DNA of 64,000 nucleotides from positions 124,001 through 188,000 of the forward strand of contig QRFJ01005784.1 of NCBI GenBank assembly GCA_006176705.1, written 5' to 3'. Position numbers and translations under genes: made by a program. The notes beneath the pieces are model-generated. The model saw nothing but the letters and a program-made list of their open reading frames with translations. It was not told the DNA's origin and searched no databases. Below, in pieces: positions 22,460 to 34,930 of this stretch; position 1 is the first letter of the stretch, and each line of letters begins with the position of its first letter. The stretch comes from Cocos nucifera. Lineage: Eukaryota; Streptophyta; Magnoliopsida; Arecales; Arecaceae.

Positions 22460-22700
22460 AAATGGCTTTATTATAGAACGACTTTATACGCTAACTCACC
22501 ACCATTCATACATGTAGTAAAAGTAGTCAGCAACAAAGAGTCGCCCTACTAGTCAGCAATAAAAAATTATCCTATAATAGGGTGACTTATCAAGTCGTCT
22601 TACCATAGGATGCTTATATAAGTTCCACCGTAGTGCGACTCTATAAGTCATCCTACTATAAGGCGACTTTAGCACAACCACCTGGTATTAATTCTAAGTA
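22460..22700. repeat. Palindromic GTCG/CGAC repeat patch
   Basis: Short imperfect copies such as GAGTCGCCCTACTA, AAGTCGTCTTACCATAGG and AAGTCATCCTACTATAAGG, with inverted GGCGACTTT and GTGACTTA, alternate over about 200 bp. It looks like decayed tandem or inverted repeats of a transposable element. The family is not recognised. Confidence 0.4.
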
Positions 22701-23219
22701 CCAAAGGGGTTGAAGGAGGGCCGGTCATCCTTCCCTTCCTTTCCTTCTTCTCATTACTATTGGCATTAACAATCACCGTACTCTTCTTGTCCCATGAAGG
22801 AGTCTCCATGCCTTTGGGCCACTGAGGGAAGCTGCCAAGCCCTTCTTGATACACCCTCCGGCACAGCCATGTGCTTTTCTATTTTAGCCTATGACACAGC
22901 AGGGGTCAACCTATAGGTCACCCTCTATGCTAGGGGTCATCGAACAAAGGTATTATAAAACAATGAGAAACTAATAAGCTGCTTGCATGCACAAATACAA
23001 TCGAACAAAGGTAGCCTGAATAAGACAAAGGTATGAAAATCCTAAAGGTTCAAAAATTATGATGAGCAATAAGCAACCATACAGATTGACCCATTAATAT
23101 AATGTGCAATCATATTAAAAATACTTGTAATTTTACTTTCAAAGTATTATAAACCGATAGTTGATCATAATAAAGTTTGTTACCAATAAAAACCAAAGTA
23201 CAATCAATATAACTATCAA
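22701..23219. other. Intergenic stretch without recognisable content
   Basis: No gene, RNA or repeat that I can support. A 61-codon minus-strand frame at 22669-22854 has no recognisable motif. Confidence 0.5.
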
Positions 23220-23905
23220 GAGGCATATATACTAAGGTACTATGGCCTCCTTCGTGTCCACCTCTCGTAGATGCGTGTCATCTCTGGCCGGCAGTGTGAT
23301 GGCTCGGGCATGGTATCGACCAATGGGGAGTGAGGTGCCGTCGTGCTCGGTCTATCAATATGTGCCTGACGTCTAGCTCTAGAAACCCCTAGTCTAACCT
23401 CGCCTTTGGCCCTCCCATGTGTATGATCAACGTGCTGCTTATTGGATCAGTATGATGTGTCTCCAGACTCATCTACGGGGAGGTTGAAGTCCGAGAAGAC
23501 AGGAAATGAGATGTGCTGATATATAATGAGATACTCGGATCATCCATCGAAAGTGCAGTATGAAGTCATTTATCCTCATAGATGACTTGCATAATATCAA
23601 CAAGGCCATCCATGATATCGGCAAGTGCTCGGTCCTTGTATCCAACAGTGATCGAATGGAAGCCACTCCATGTCCAGTGGTATAGTGACGTTATCCTCTC
23701 AAGCTATCAGTACCAAAGAGAAAATATATATTATTCAAGAAGGCCAAACAATAATGACATAATAAAATAAGAAAAAAGCAAAATATACATACCACAACAT
23801 CCATCATGCTGCCTGATGGATGGAATCTCATCTCGAGCTGATCCCTCATTAATGGCAAAATAAATTGCCTAGTGATGCTCCTATTGAAGGGAGCACACCA
23901 AATTT
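23220..23905 (-). pseudogene. Decayed transposon-like coding remnant (possibly plant-mobile-domain type)
   Basis: Minus-strand fragments in shifting frames are GC-richer than the surroundings. They read FNRSITRQFILPLMRDQLEM with HPSGSMMDVV, then ITVGYKDRALADIMDGLVDI, then a Ser/Arg-rich tail (EMTRIYERWTRRRP). The order and the S-ITR-x-FI, HPxGSMMD and D-IMDGLVDI words resemble the C-terminal part of plant mobile domain proteins carried by retroelements and MULEs. That match is from memory and weak. Copia F's left LTR cuts it off at about 23905. Confidence 0.3.
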
Positions 23906-25739
23906 TTAGCTCTACTTTCAAAAAAAATTTTCAAAAAATGCATAGCAGATAATATCATTAATCATATTAATAATGAAAAACTATAGATTTAATCTAAAAA
24001 TCCTACATACTATAGAATCTCATGTATTATACATGCAAGCATATCTGAAAATAAAAAGAAAATTAATAGTAAAACTATTTTACTGCTTTATATATTCAGA
24101 ATACATTATCTTTTTACAGGTAGAAGAATACTGCAATTTGATCTCCTCTATATAGATTTGAATGCCGCGATGTAGCCACACACGCATTTGGCCTTTACGG
24201 GTAATCCACATAAGGCTCCGATCCTGATCAGTTCCTCCAGAGTGCTAGCTCTGCAGAAACCTTCAATGGCTGATTTAGATCAAACTTCTTTTGATCTTTT
24301 TCATCGGATCTTCGGACGCTCTGGATCCCAATGAATGTAGATGAGAAGTAGAGGAAGTTCTCCATCTGGATCTATGAAGTCACGACCCTCTTAACTCATA
24401 GATCTAAATCCCAAACCCTAGATAGATTCTAGGGTATGCTCTCATCCAAATCCCTTGCATCTAGAACTCTTTTTCCTTTTTAATTTTTTCTCACGTAGAA
24501 GAGCTCACGCACAAGATCAAAAACTCTTTTTCCAATCTTCCTTTCTTTCTCTCTTTATCTCTTTCACACGTCCATAAAAAATAGTATTTTATAGAAGCAT
24601 ACAAAACATGGAAGGCATGAGGGGTTGGTTTAAATCAAGTGATTACCGATTCAAATTTAAATCCTATTCGAATTCAATTGGTAACCAGATCAAACCAATC
24701 CATAAAGCGCATGAGAAGGGAGAACGCACGCCCTCCCTTGCATGAAAAAACTTACAAGAAACATCTTTCTCATGGAGAAAGGATGGTGCAAATCAAAGGA
24801 TGATGTGGCACATGGGAAGACTAGTCAAACTAGTTTTATATTAATCATCCAATTGAACCAATCCAATCCAAATTGGTTAGGCCCTATTGGACCAGATTAA
24901 ATCCAACTTATTTAGACTTTATTAGGCTTAGTTAAATCCTAATCAAATCAGAAATTAATCAAGCCAAACCTTTGATCAAATCAGAGATTAAACCTCCTTG
25001 ATGATTAGATCATCTTATAACCTAATCGGATCAAATCCAAAAAAAATACAATTTAATTGATCTTGATCCAAAAATAATCACTCAATCAAATTAAGTTAAT
25101 TAGTGATCAAATCACTAATTAAACTTCTTTTGATTGATGATTAGATCGAATAGGAACCTCTAGTGTGTGTGACCCCGTAGGTTCAAACCTAAGCCGATAG
25201 CATAGGAACCAATTACTTGTACTAATCAAAGTGATCATCTAGCAATGGTATCCAATGTCTGAATAGGTTAATAGTGCAATCGCAATATTCAAAATCTATG
25301 TCAATATGGTTACCGCATAATTCATCCCTTTGACCTCTGTGCATAGGATGACTCCAGGTTAAACTATCAACCCTGGAAGATACATCCAAATCATGTCTTA
25401 AAGTAATTAGTCCTGTGATCCCTCGATAGGACTACCCTGGCCAAGGCTTTGCTAAATTGAAATACTATTGAACATAGCTCTTGAGTCTAAGAGTGGTCAA
25501 TCCCATCTTGACTCACGCATCAACTTCTTAAGTACTTGATTGTACCCAAAAATCTTCCATCACTAAATTAAAAATTCAAGTAATCCAGTACCAAAGCACA
25601 GTGAATTGCTTGGAAGTTACCATGATGATCTCTAGTCGGAAGGACACTTATACCCTCATTCCATCAAAGCAATTTTTGACAGCAGAAAAACTTTAGGGTC
25701 GATCACGTTCAGTGTAGATGTATCCCTATATCTTACCTA

Positions 25740-25744
25740 TATGC
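25740..25744. repeat. Target site duplication, left, Athila G (TATGC)
   Basis: Identical to 32864-32868. The Copia F LTR reads through cleanly when the insert is removed. Confidence 0.9.
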
Positions 25745-27512
25745 TGATAAGTGGTAAAAATATACTAATAAAAGTATTAAATTATAAAATAAATTAATCT
25801 ATTTTATTAGAATTTGATATTTTTATTAATTTTATGTAGGAAAGAAGATCACCAATGTGAAGATCTTATTTTTTTGATTTAGATGAAAAAAATTTCAGGC
25901 AAAACAGACTTCAAACGAGCGCAGAATGGAATTTCAAAAAAAAAAAAACCGCCAATGCAACGCTGACGTCAGCATTTTTCACAGTGCACGATGGACCATC
26001 TGAAGGGTATTTCGCGAATTTCACAGCAAAAGACTCGCTCTGATTGGCTGAAGAACGCGGCGGTCCATGCAACACCGGGCTCGCGCATGGTCCACGGAGG
26101 GCAATTTGGGAAATTCTGGCTGATCCAACGGGCGGTTTTCATTGAAGCTTGATCGAACGGACGAAAGAAGGCGCTGATGGATGGCATCCGCAGCTTCCGA
26201 TCGAGATCCAATGGCTGAGATTCATTCCGACGTTAAACTATAGATCAGAAGCCTTCTTTCAACACGATCGGACGGCCCAGATTTGATCCAACGGTTGATC
26301 CAACGGCTGATATTAAATCCGACTTGATCTGGGTTATTTTAAGGGATTTTTGAGTGGTTTTTGGACCGTTTGATCAACATCTAACGGGCAGAATTACCCA
26401 GATCTTAATTTGAGTTATTTTGGGAGTCTAAAACCTAATTTTTGATGGATTTTGGGGGAAATCAAACTCTTATCTATAAAAAACCCAGTTGTTGTCGTGA
26501 AAAAAAGAGAGAATTAGAGAGAGACGAAAGAGGAGATAGAAGAGAGAAAGGAGAAGAGAGAGAGAGAAAGAGAGAGGAGAGAGGTAGAAAGAGAAGAGTG
26601 ATTTGTGAGAAAAAAAAAGGATTTTTGATTTTTCTTCGACGATCAAGACATCGATCAAGGAGCCTCTTCTTCTTCGCCAAGTTCTCCACATCAAGAGCAG
26701 CAGACAATCAATTTCAGCAATCAAACAGTCTAATTTCTCTATGCTTTTTATTTTATTTGCTATTTTTTTTGAACTTGTTATCATGAACTAAATTTTCTTT
26801 TACTAAGGCTAAGGTGTAGCCACTCTTTTGATGCAATATTCAGTATGATTTATTTTTAAATTTTATTCATGAGGAGTATATAAATCTGATCTTAATGCTT
26901 TTAGATTACTGGCCATCTTCTAATTGATCTGATGAACATAGATGTTACGGACCAAGTACATCTATGTTAATGCTTCTTGATTATATACCTTGTATTATGA
27001 ATCAAATTAGAATTCATATGCATGCAGGAATTTTAGTGCGCTTTGGACGCAGCGTATTTTAATTAGAGGGTTTCACAAAACCTAATGCATTAATATTTAT
27101 TTAAATTACACCTGGACCAAAGGATAATTAATAAATATTAATAGTTTTGCTATGCCTGGACCAAAGGGATAGTGAATAAATTAGGAGACTCCACCGTCAC
27201 ATGAAATAAAATTAATCTAAAAACCTGAATATTGTATTGACTGAGTTGGTGAACCGATTGCCTTAGTAATCCATTGCTCTTGAATTTAAAACCCTAATAA
27301 TTTACACTCTCTCTATTTAATTAAAAACTTTTAATTATTTTTTTATTTTTTTTTTTAATTTCTTATTCTCATAAATCGATCTTCTAAATAAAGCATAGGA
27401 AAGAGCTTTTCAGTACTTATTTTTCCAATCCTCTAGGGACGATACTCTACTCATTCACTTTATTACTTGATCGACTGGTGCACTTGCCATAGCTATAAAT
27501 TAGCACGCATCA
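25745..27512 (+). repeat. Athila G 5' LTR
   Basis: 1768 bp starting TGATAAGTGGTAAAAA and ending TAGCACGCATCA, paired with 31084-32863. A TATA-like CTATAAAAAA at 26474 is followed by a long GA-rich purine run (about 26500-26600). Confidence 0.93.
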
Positions 27513-27518
27513 AGTTTT

Positions 27519-27536
27519 TGGCACCGTTGCCGGGGA
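27519..27536 (+). other. Primer binding site (tRNA-Asp type), Athila G
   Basis: TGGCACCGTTGCCGGGGA, six bases after the LTR. It is complementary to the 3' end of plant tRNA-Asp with one mismatch (A for G at the fifth base), as in Athila elements. Confidence 0.88.
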
Positions 27537-27628
27537 TTGTGTCTAAAATAATATTAAAATTTTGATCCTAGCTTTACTTTAGAAATTTATTTTTAATTTT
27601 TATTATTATTAAAAAAAAAATTTAGTGC

Positions 27629-29515
27629 ATGACACGTACTGGACATAGTAACTTACTACCTTTAGATCCAGAAATTGAAAGAACCATTAGAAGACTACAA
27701 CAAGAGAGAAACATGGCAGCTGAAGATCCTAACGACATCAATCTAGGATTGGATATGGCGACTGAAGGACAGCATGAAGCTATTCGACCAGTACATCATC
27801 CATTAAATGATTACATCACACCATCTGTAGCCGATGCAGCTTCGAGCATCAGGAGACCGCCTGTACGAGCAAACAACTTCGAAATAAAATCGGCGATGAT
27901 CCAGATGATTCAATCAACTGTCCAATTCAGTGGACACATGCATGATGATCCGAATGCCCATATTTCTAATTTTTCTTGAACTTTGCGATACTTTTAAAAT
28001 TAATGGGGTGTCGGATGATGCTATTAGATTAAGGTTATTTCCTTTCTCTTTATGGGATAAAGCTAAAAATTGGCTTCATTCTCTTCCTGCAGGTTCTATC
28101 ACAACTTGGGATGTCCTAGCCCAAAAATTCTTAGCCAAGTACTTTCCACCTTCCAAGACTGCTAAGATGCGCAACGATATCACTTCTTTTATGCAGATGG
28201 ACATGGAGACACTATATGAGGCTTGGGAGCATTTCAAGGAAACTGCTGAGGAGATGTCCACATCATCAACTATCCGTATGGCTTCAGGTACAAACTTTCT
28301 ATAATGGTTTATCTCCTACTAATCGATTCTATGATTGATGCAGCAGCAGGAGGAACCATTAATCAAAAAATGGAGGAAGAAGCCTTTCGATCTGATCGAT
28401 GAGATGGCATCAAATAGCTATCAATGGCAGACAGAGCGCATGATGCCAAAAAGACTAGCAGCTGTGCAGGGAGTAGATTGCGTGCCAACCTTTACTAGCT
28501 GAAATTGCAGCCCTTAGAGCCGAAGTCAACAACTTAAAGGGAACAGCTATGCATGTTCAGAGCATTACTTGTGACCTGTGTGGAGGAGGACACGATACGA
28601 GCAATTGCCAGACAGGTAATCCTTTTGCTAAAACAACTGATACAGCTAATTATATTGGTAATTTTTTCAGGCCGCAACAAAACAATCCCTACTCCAACAC
28701 ATACAATCAAGGGTGGAGGCAGCACCCAAATTTCTCATGGAGCAATCAAAATGCAGCACAACAGCCACCCCCGGGATTCCAAGTACCTGAAAAGAAGTCC
28801 AACATGGAAGAGCTGATGGTCAAATTTATGCAAAACCAAGAAGCAACTATAAAAAATTTGGAAGCCAAACTTAGGCAGGACCAAACAGCAGCAATTCGAA
28901 ACTTGGAGATGCAAATAGGTCAAATGGCTAAGATAATCTCCGAGAGACCTCAAGGATCCTTGCCAAGCAATACGGAGACAAATCCAAGGGAGCAAGTCAA
29001 TGCTATCACCTTAAGAAGTGGTACAAAGCTGGAGGAGCCACATCAGAAGAAAGAGACTGAAGAGCCAACTACAAATAAGGAACCATCAACTCAAATTCGT
29101 CAGTCACCAAAACAACCAGCAGATGGATGGTCTCCAGGTATACGATTTGCTGATCCAAATGTGAAGCCCTACGTGCCGCCACTACCATTCCCAGAGAGAC
29201 AAATACAGCATCCAGATAAGGAATTTTCTAACTTTTTCAAAATTTTAAAGAATTTACATATTAATATTCCTTTTGTAGATGCTATTACTCAAATGCCCAG
29301 GTATGCCAAGTTTCTCAAAGAAATCTTAACAAATAAGAAAAAGCTGAAGGAGCATGAGAGAATAAATTTGAATGAAGAATGCTCAGCAATACTTCAAAAT
29401 AAATTACCACAGAAGTTAAAAGATCCAGGGAGTTTTACTATCCCCTGCATTATTGGTGATTGTAGTTTTGATAAAGTTTTATGTGATTTAGGAGCAAGCA
29501 TTAATCTCATGCCTT
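27629..29515 (+). pseudogene. Athila G gag and start of protease
   Basis: The ATG at 27629 opens MTRTGHSNLLPLDPEIER. The gag core follows (HDDPNAHISNFLELC, then SLWDKAKNWLHSLP and TTWDVLAQKFLAKYFPPSKT, where a frameshift near 27970 must be bridged). Stops and frame breaks occupy 28304-28548. The frame from 28549 carries an intact zinc knuckle, CDLCGGGHDTSNC (28570-28608), a Gln-rich region and the protease active site CDLGAS at about 29482-29499. Gag packages RNA; protease processes gag. The breaks make this copy non-coding in its present form. Confidence 0.87.
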
Positions 29516-29983
29516 TTTCTATTTTTAGGAAAGCTGGGTCTAGGAGAACCAAAGCCTACCACTATTACTCTTCAATTAGCCGACAGATCCATTAAATATC
29601 CAAGAGGTATAGTGGAGGATGTCTTGGTAAAGGTAAACAAGTTTATTTTCCCTGTTGATTTTATTGTTCTTGATATGGAAGAAGATTATGATGTACCCCT
29701 TATTTTAGGAAGACCCTTTTTAGCTACTGAAGGAGCTTTAATAGATGTTCAACAAGAAAAATTAATTCTTAGAGTCCAAGACGAACAAGTTACTTTTAAT
29801 GTTTTCAAAGATACTAAACATTCTGATGATAATCAAACTTATTTTTTAATTGACATTATTGACAATCCATTATATGAGAATTCTATAGAAAATAGGTTTG
29901 AGACTATAAAAATGAGCAATGTCAAATTGAAAGAAAACTCGATTAAACATGAAAGTATTCCAATTGAAGTGGCACCGGATTGA
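29516..29983 (+). pseudogene. Athila G protease, C-terminal part and RT-linker stub
   Basis: After a frameshift near 29530 the protease continues through PKPTTITLQLADRSIKYPRG and the flap and core block DVPLILGRPFLATEGALIDV typical of Athila/Tat proteases. The frame ends APD at 29983. The next codons read as the RT linker (STLELKES) after one stop, and all homology to pol ceases by about 30030. Confidence 0.85.
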
Positions 29984-31083
29984 TCCACTTTAGAACTCAA
30001 AGAAAGTCAAGCTGAAGACTATAAATCAGAACTACTAGATATGTTATTTCTTTTCTTTTTAGTTTTGATCATTTTTTTTTGTTTTTCAGTAATTTGTTGT
30101 TGCTCTTTTACTGCTCTGGTGTATATTTTCAATTTTGCAGAAAAATTAATGAGAACTCAAGCAAAATTTCAAAGCTTCAAAGAACTAGACTGAACAAAAT
30201 CAGGTGTATTCCTTCCTATCCTTTATTACATTCTTTATTTTTCTTTCTCTTTTAAGACAATGTAGAATAATTATATAAAAAAAAATAAAATCCATGTGTC
30301 AAGAAGAAAATCTTGAGCAAGATAAACTGGATAAGTGATAAAAGATAGAATTATTTGCTAATGAATGTAATGAGTTAAAGAAGTAGATTAGTTGGTCAAC
30401 TTTTAGCAGCCTACTTAGGTCATTAAAAGATTATTAGCACTTTTTATTGCACATGCACACTAACAAGGCAAAGTAGGTATTGATTATAAGGCCAACTGAG
30501 GATTCAATTATCACTGAAAATTGGATAATTAATATACATTCTAATCAAAGAAACTTGAATTTAAGGAAAGAGCTACCTGCCTATAAATAAAGTGCAAAAG
30601 ACAGAGTATATGTGGATTGCCCAAAGCCTAGTAACTGGGTCTCTGCACCTAGGTCAAGTATGAAAATTCACGTAAAATGGTGAAGGAAAGGCCAGGATGC
30701 TCAGCATAATAAAAAAAAAAAGGAAAAGAAAAGAAAAGGCAGTGTGAAAGCTACCTTAATTCATGAGTATAAAATTGAGAATGTATAGAAAATTGACCAA
30801 AATAGGTGATAAGAGAGGATACTTTTATTCTTTTAATTTAATACTGAAATGCTAAAGTTAGTCATCACGAACACAAGTGCTATAGATCTTTGATGTACTC
30901 TAAGAAAGTTTTTAATTGTATTGACTGAAAAATTTGCTTCTGAAGCTCAATGCTTAGTTAGCAGTATTTTCTAAACTTTTTGACCTTTAATCTAGATTTT
31001 ATCTTTGTGATGGATAATCTTATTGAAATATGGTATTAAATAAAATATTGCTAAGGGACTAGCAATGACTAAGTTGGAGGGTG
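29984..31083 (+). other. Athila G 3' untranslated region replacing pol
   Basis: 1.1 kb without coding capacity, running from the abrupt end of the RT linker to the purine-rich TTGGAGGGTG (31074-31083) in front of the 3' LTR. It contains A-rich runs and a GGAAAAGAAAAGAAAAGG purine tract at about 30721-30739. Confidence 0.8.
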
Positions 31084-32863
31084 TGATAAGTGGTAAAAAT
31101 ATACTAATAAAAGTATTAAATTATAAAATAAATTAATTTATTTTATTAGAAATTAATATTTTTATTAATTTTATATAGGAAATAAGACAACCAATATGAA
31201 GATCTTATTTTTCTAGTTCAGATAAAAAAAATTTTAGGCAAAACGGACTTCAAACGAGCCCAGAATGGAATTTCAAAAAAAAGAAAAATCGTCGACGCAA
31301 CGCTGACGTCAGCATTTTTCACGACGCACGATGGACCATCTGAAGGGTATTTCGAAAATTTCATAGTAAGAGGCACGCTCTGATTGGTTGAAGAATGCGG
31401 CGGTCTACGCAACACCGGGCTCGTGCATGGTCCATGGAGGGCAATTTGGGAATTCTGGCTGATCCAACGGACGGTTTTCACTGAAGCTTGATCGAACGGC
31501 CGAAACGAAGGTGCTGATGGATGACATCTGCAGCTCTCGATCGAGATCCAACGGCTGAGATTCATTCCAACGTTAAACTATAGATTAGAAGCCTTCTTTC
31601 AATGCGATCAGATGGCTCAAATTTGATCCAACGATTGATCCAATGGCTGATATTAAATCCGACTTGATCTGGGTTATTTTAAGGGATTTTTGAGTGGTTT
31701 TTGGACCATTTGATCAAGATCTAACAGGCAGAATTACCCAGATCCTAATTTGAGTTATTTTGAGAGTCTAAAACCTAATTTTTGATGGATTTTGGGGGAA
31801 ATCAAACTCTTATTCTATAAAAAACCCAATGTTGTCGTGAAAATTAAGAGAGAATCAGAGAGAGAGGAAAAGAGAGAAATAGAGAGAGAGAGAGAAATAG
31901 AAAGAGAGAAAGAGAAAGAGAGAGGAGAGAGAGGTAGAAAGAGAAGAGTAATTTGTGAGGAAAAAAAAAGGATTTTTGATTTATTCGACGATCAAGACAT
32001 CGATCAAAGAGCTTCTTCTTCTTCGCCAAGTTCTCCACATTAAGAGTAGCAGATAATCAATTTCAGCAATCAAACAGTCTAATTTCTCTATGCTTTTTAT
32101 GTTATTTACTATTTTTTTTTGAACTTATTATTATGAACTAAATTTTCTTTTACTAAGGCTAAGGTGTAGCCACTCTTTTGATGCAATATTCAGTATGACT
32201 TATTTTTAAATTTTATTCATGAGAAGTATATAAATCTGATCTTAATGTTTTTTGATTACGGACCATCTTCTAATTGATCTGATGAACATAGATGTTACGG
32301 ACCAAGTACATCTATGTTAATGCTTCTTGATTATATACCTTGTATTATGAATCAAATTAGAATTCATATGCATGCAGGAATTTTAGTGCGCTTTGGATGC
32401 AACGTATTTTAATTAGAGGATTTCACAAAACCTAATGCATTAATATTTATTTAAATTACACCTGGACCAAAGGATAATTAATAAATATTAATAGTTTTGC
32501 TATGCTTGGACCAAAGGTTAGTGAATAAATTAGGAGACTCCACCATCACATGAAATAAAATTAATCTAAAAATTTGAATATTATATTGACTGAGATTGGT
32601 GAACCGATTGCCTTAGTAATCCATTGCTCTTGAATTTAAAATTCTAATAATTTACACTCTCTCTATTTAATTAAAAATTTTTAATTATTTTTTTATTTTA
32701 TTTTTTTTAATTTTTTATTCTCATAAATCGATCTTCTAAATAAAGCATAGGAAAGAGCTTTTCAGTACTTATTTTTCAATCCTCTAGGGACAATACTCTA
32801 CTCATTCACTTTATTACTTGATCGACTGGTGCACTTGCCATAGCTATAAATTAGCATGCATCA
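31084..32863 (+). repeat. Athila G 3' LTR
   Basis: 1780 bp, starts TGATAAGTGGTAAAAA and ends TAGCATGCATCA. Differences from the 5' LTR are scattered substitutions and small indels, including a longer GA-repeat block at about 31850-31940. Confidence 0.93.
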
Positions 32864-32868
32864 TATGC
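32864..32868. repeat. Target site duplication, right, Athila G (TATGC)
   Basis: Identical to 25740-25744. Confidence 0.9.
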
Positions 32869-33197
32869 CATACCAGTGTCTCCATACTCCTTGGTTAAGA
32901 GGACAACTAACCTATATGGCACACAATGATCTATAATCGATAAACATTATCGTCCTTCGTAACAACGTATCATTTGATCGTGAACATATTTAAGGACTAA
33001 ACGATAAATCCTTCTTTATCGATTCTAAATAGTCCTAAGAACTTCATCACAACAGACAATAGTTTATTAGAAAATGTAAAATTTATGATGAAAAAGTTCA
33101 AATAACTTTTTATTCAATAAATAATTCATATACAATTACACAAAATAGCTCAATCATCAATAGACTGATGATTGGCTTTGGAATACTATTTTCAACA

Positions 33198-33209
33198 ATC
33201 TCCTACTTG
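33198..33209 (-). other. Polypurine tract, Copia F
   Basis: CAAGTAGGAGAT on the minus strand, directly before the LTR end TGTTGAAAA. It closely resembles CAAGTGGGAGAT in Copia B. Confidence 0.8.
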
Positions 33210-33259
33210 ACCTAAAGCCAATCGATACAGTATCATATACCCATCTTTGACTTAAAGTT

Positions 33260-34930
33260 GTCGAACTCTTTCATCACAATGGCTTTAGTGAATGGGTCGG
33301 CCAAGTTCTCTTTTCCATCGATTTTTTGAAGATCGACGTCATCTTGATCCACGATCTCTTAGACAAAGTAAAAATGATGCAAAATATGCTTCGTCCGCTC
33401 GTGTGTCTTCAGTTTCTTCGCCTGAGCTATGGCTCCAGAGCTATTGTAAAAGAACAGAATTAGACCATCGAGGGAGGGTGCTACTCCAAGCTCGATGATG
33501 AACTTCTTTAGCCATACCGCTTATTTGGCAACATCTGATGCAGCAACATATTCCATCTCGCATACTGAATCAACTACGGTATGCTGCTTGAAACTTTTTC
33601 AGTAAACAGCACCACCATTAAGGGTAAACACATACCCCAACATACTCTTGCTATCATCGTGATCAGATTGAAAATTAAAGTTTGTAAACCCCACAAGTCT
33701 CAAGTTTGATTCATCATAAACAAGCCACCGATCCTTAGTATTTTTCAAATACTTCAGGATGGTTTTAACAACCTTCCAGTAATTCTCTCTTGGATCAGAT
33801 TGGTATCTATTGACTATCCCTAGTGAGTATGCTACATTTGGTTGCATATATGTCATGGCATACATAATAAAATTCACTATCGAAACATATAAAATTCTAC
33901 TCATACACTCTCTCTCTTGAGGTGTTGTCGAACAATCCCTCTTTGAGAGAAAAATTTCATGGCTTATCGGTAGATAGTCCTTCTTAGAATTTTTCATGTT
34001 GAACCTCTTCAACATAGTATCAATGTACGTAGACTAGGATAACCTAAGCAACTTTTTAGATTTATCTCTATAGATTTTCATCCCTAGGATGTAGGAAGCT
34101 TTTCCTAGATCCTTCATGGAGAACTATGACAACAGCCAGATCTTTATTCCTTGTAATGCAGGGACATCATTCCCAATTAAGAGAATGTCATCCACATACA
34201 ATACTAGAAATACAATTGCTAGACCGTTAGTCCATTTATATATATAGAGCTCTTCTTTGTTCTTAACGAAGCCATATATCTTGATCGTCCTATCAAAACA
34301 TATGTTTCAACTTCGAGATGCCTACTTCAATCTATAAATGATTCTTTGAAGCTTGCATACCTTAGACTCATCTATGAATGTGAAACCTTCAGATTATATC
34401 ATATACACCTCTTCAGCCAATTCTCCATTTAGAAAAGTTATTTTCATATTCATTTGCCAGATTTCATAGTCCAAATGCGCAGCTATCGCAAGCATGATCC
34501 GAATGGACTTGAGTATTACCGCAGAAGAGAATGTCTCATCATAGTCTGTACCATAACGTTGATGATATCCCTCAACAACCATATGAGCTTTATAGGTCTC
34601 CACCTTGCCATCTATGCCTCTTTTTCTTTTGAAGACCCACTTATACCCTATGGATTTTATTCCTTCGGATGGATCAACCAATGTTCATATATTGTTGACC
34701 ATCATGGACTCTATTTTGGATCTCATGGCCTCAAGCCATTTTTTAGAATTAGGTCTCTGCATTGCATTCATGTAGGTGATCGAATCCTCATCATTCTCAT
34801 CGAGTTTGATAGGATCACCATCCCGGACTAAAAAACTATAGTATTTATCCAACTGATGTGGTACTCTATCAGATCGCCTTAAGAATGCAGGTTCAGTAGG
34901 CTCCAAATCTGATCGAATCAAATCTATCAT
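33260..34930 (-). pseudogene. Copia F reverse transcriptase and RNase H
   Basis: Reading down from 34930 (SDLEPTEPAFLRRSDR), the linker leads to KWLEAMRSKIESM, then PSEGIKSIGYKWVFKRK. RT follows with YEIWQMNMKITFLNGELAEE and an intact YVDD at 34198-34187. The connection region reads KRFNMKNSKKDYLPIS, and RNase H includes GYVFTLNGGAVY. Stops occur at the usual Trp and Gln positions, and the frame is broken near 34020-34390. Gag, protease and integrase, which should precede it, are absent: the leader is joined straight to the integrase-RT linker. The sequence is very like the RT of Copia D. Confidence 0.85.

Larger units (their letters stand above)
25745..32863 (+). mobile_element. Athila G: non-autonomous Athila-type Gypsy element (GAG-protease only)
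   Basis: 7119 bp from TGATAAGTGG to GCATGCATCA, flanked by perfect TATGC duplications. It has 1.77-kb LTRs that differ at only a few percent of positions by eye, so insertion is fairly recent. The primer site is complementary to tRNA-Asp, a hallmark of Athila and its relatives. The internal region encodes gag and an aspartic protease, then breaks off a few codons into the RT linker (STLELKE). It has no RT, RNase H or integrase. Mobility would need proteins from a full-length relative. Confidence 0.9.
23906..33197 (-). repeat. Copia F 3' LTR (left), split by Athila G
   Basis: The left part (about 23906-25744) closely resembles the Copia D LTR at 57738-59317. The right part (32869-33197) ends TTTTCAACA next to the polypurine tract. 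The left edge is approximate: shared sequence with D begins at TAGCTCTACTTTCAAAA. A TATA-like element, CTATAAAAT on the minus strand, is near 24595-24587. Confidence 0.75.

Noticed and set aside
26442..26786. Open frames of 77-114 codons on both strands over the GA-rich tract of the Athila G LTR
   Set aside because: Low-complexity purine repeat lacks stops in several frames; composition, not coding.
31218..31565. 115-codon minus-strand frame in the Athila G 3' LTR
   Set aside because: It lies wholly in LTR sequence, and the matching frame in the 5' LTR (25969-26211) is shorter with different breaks.
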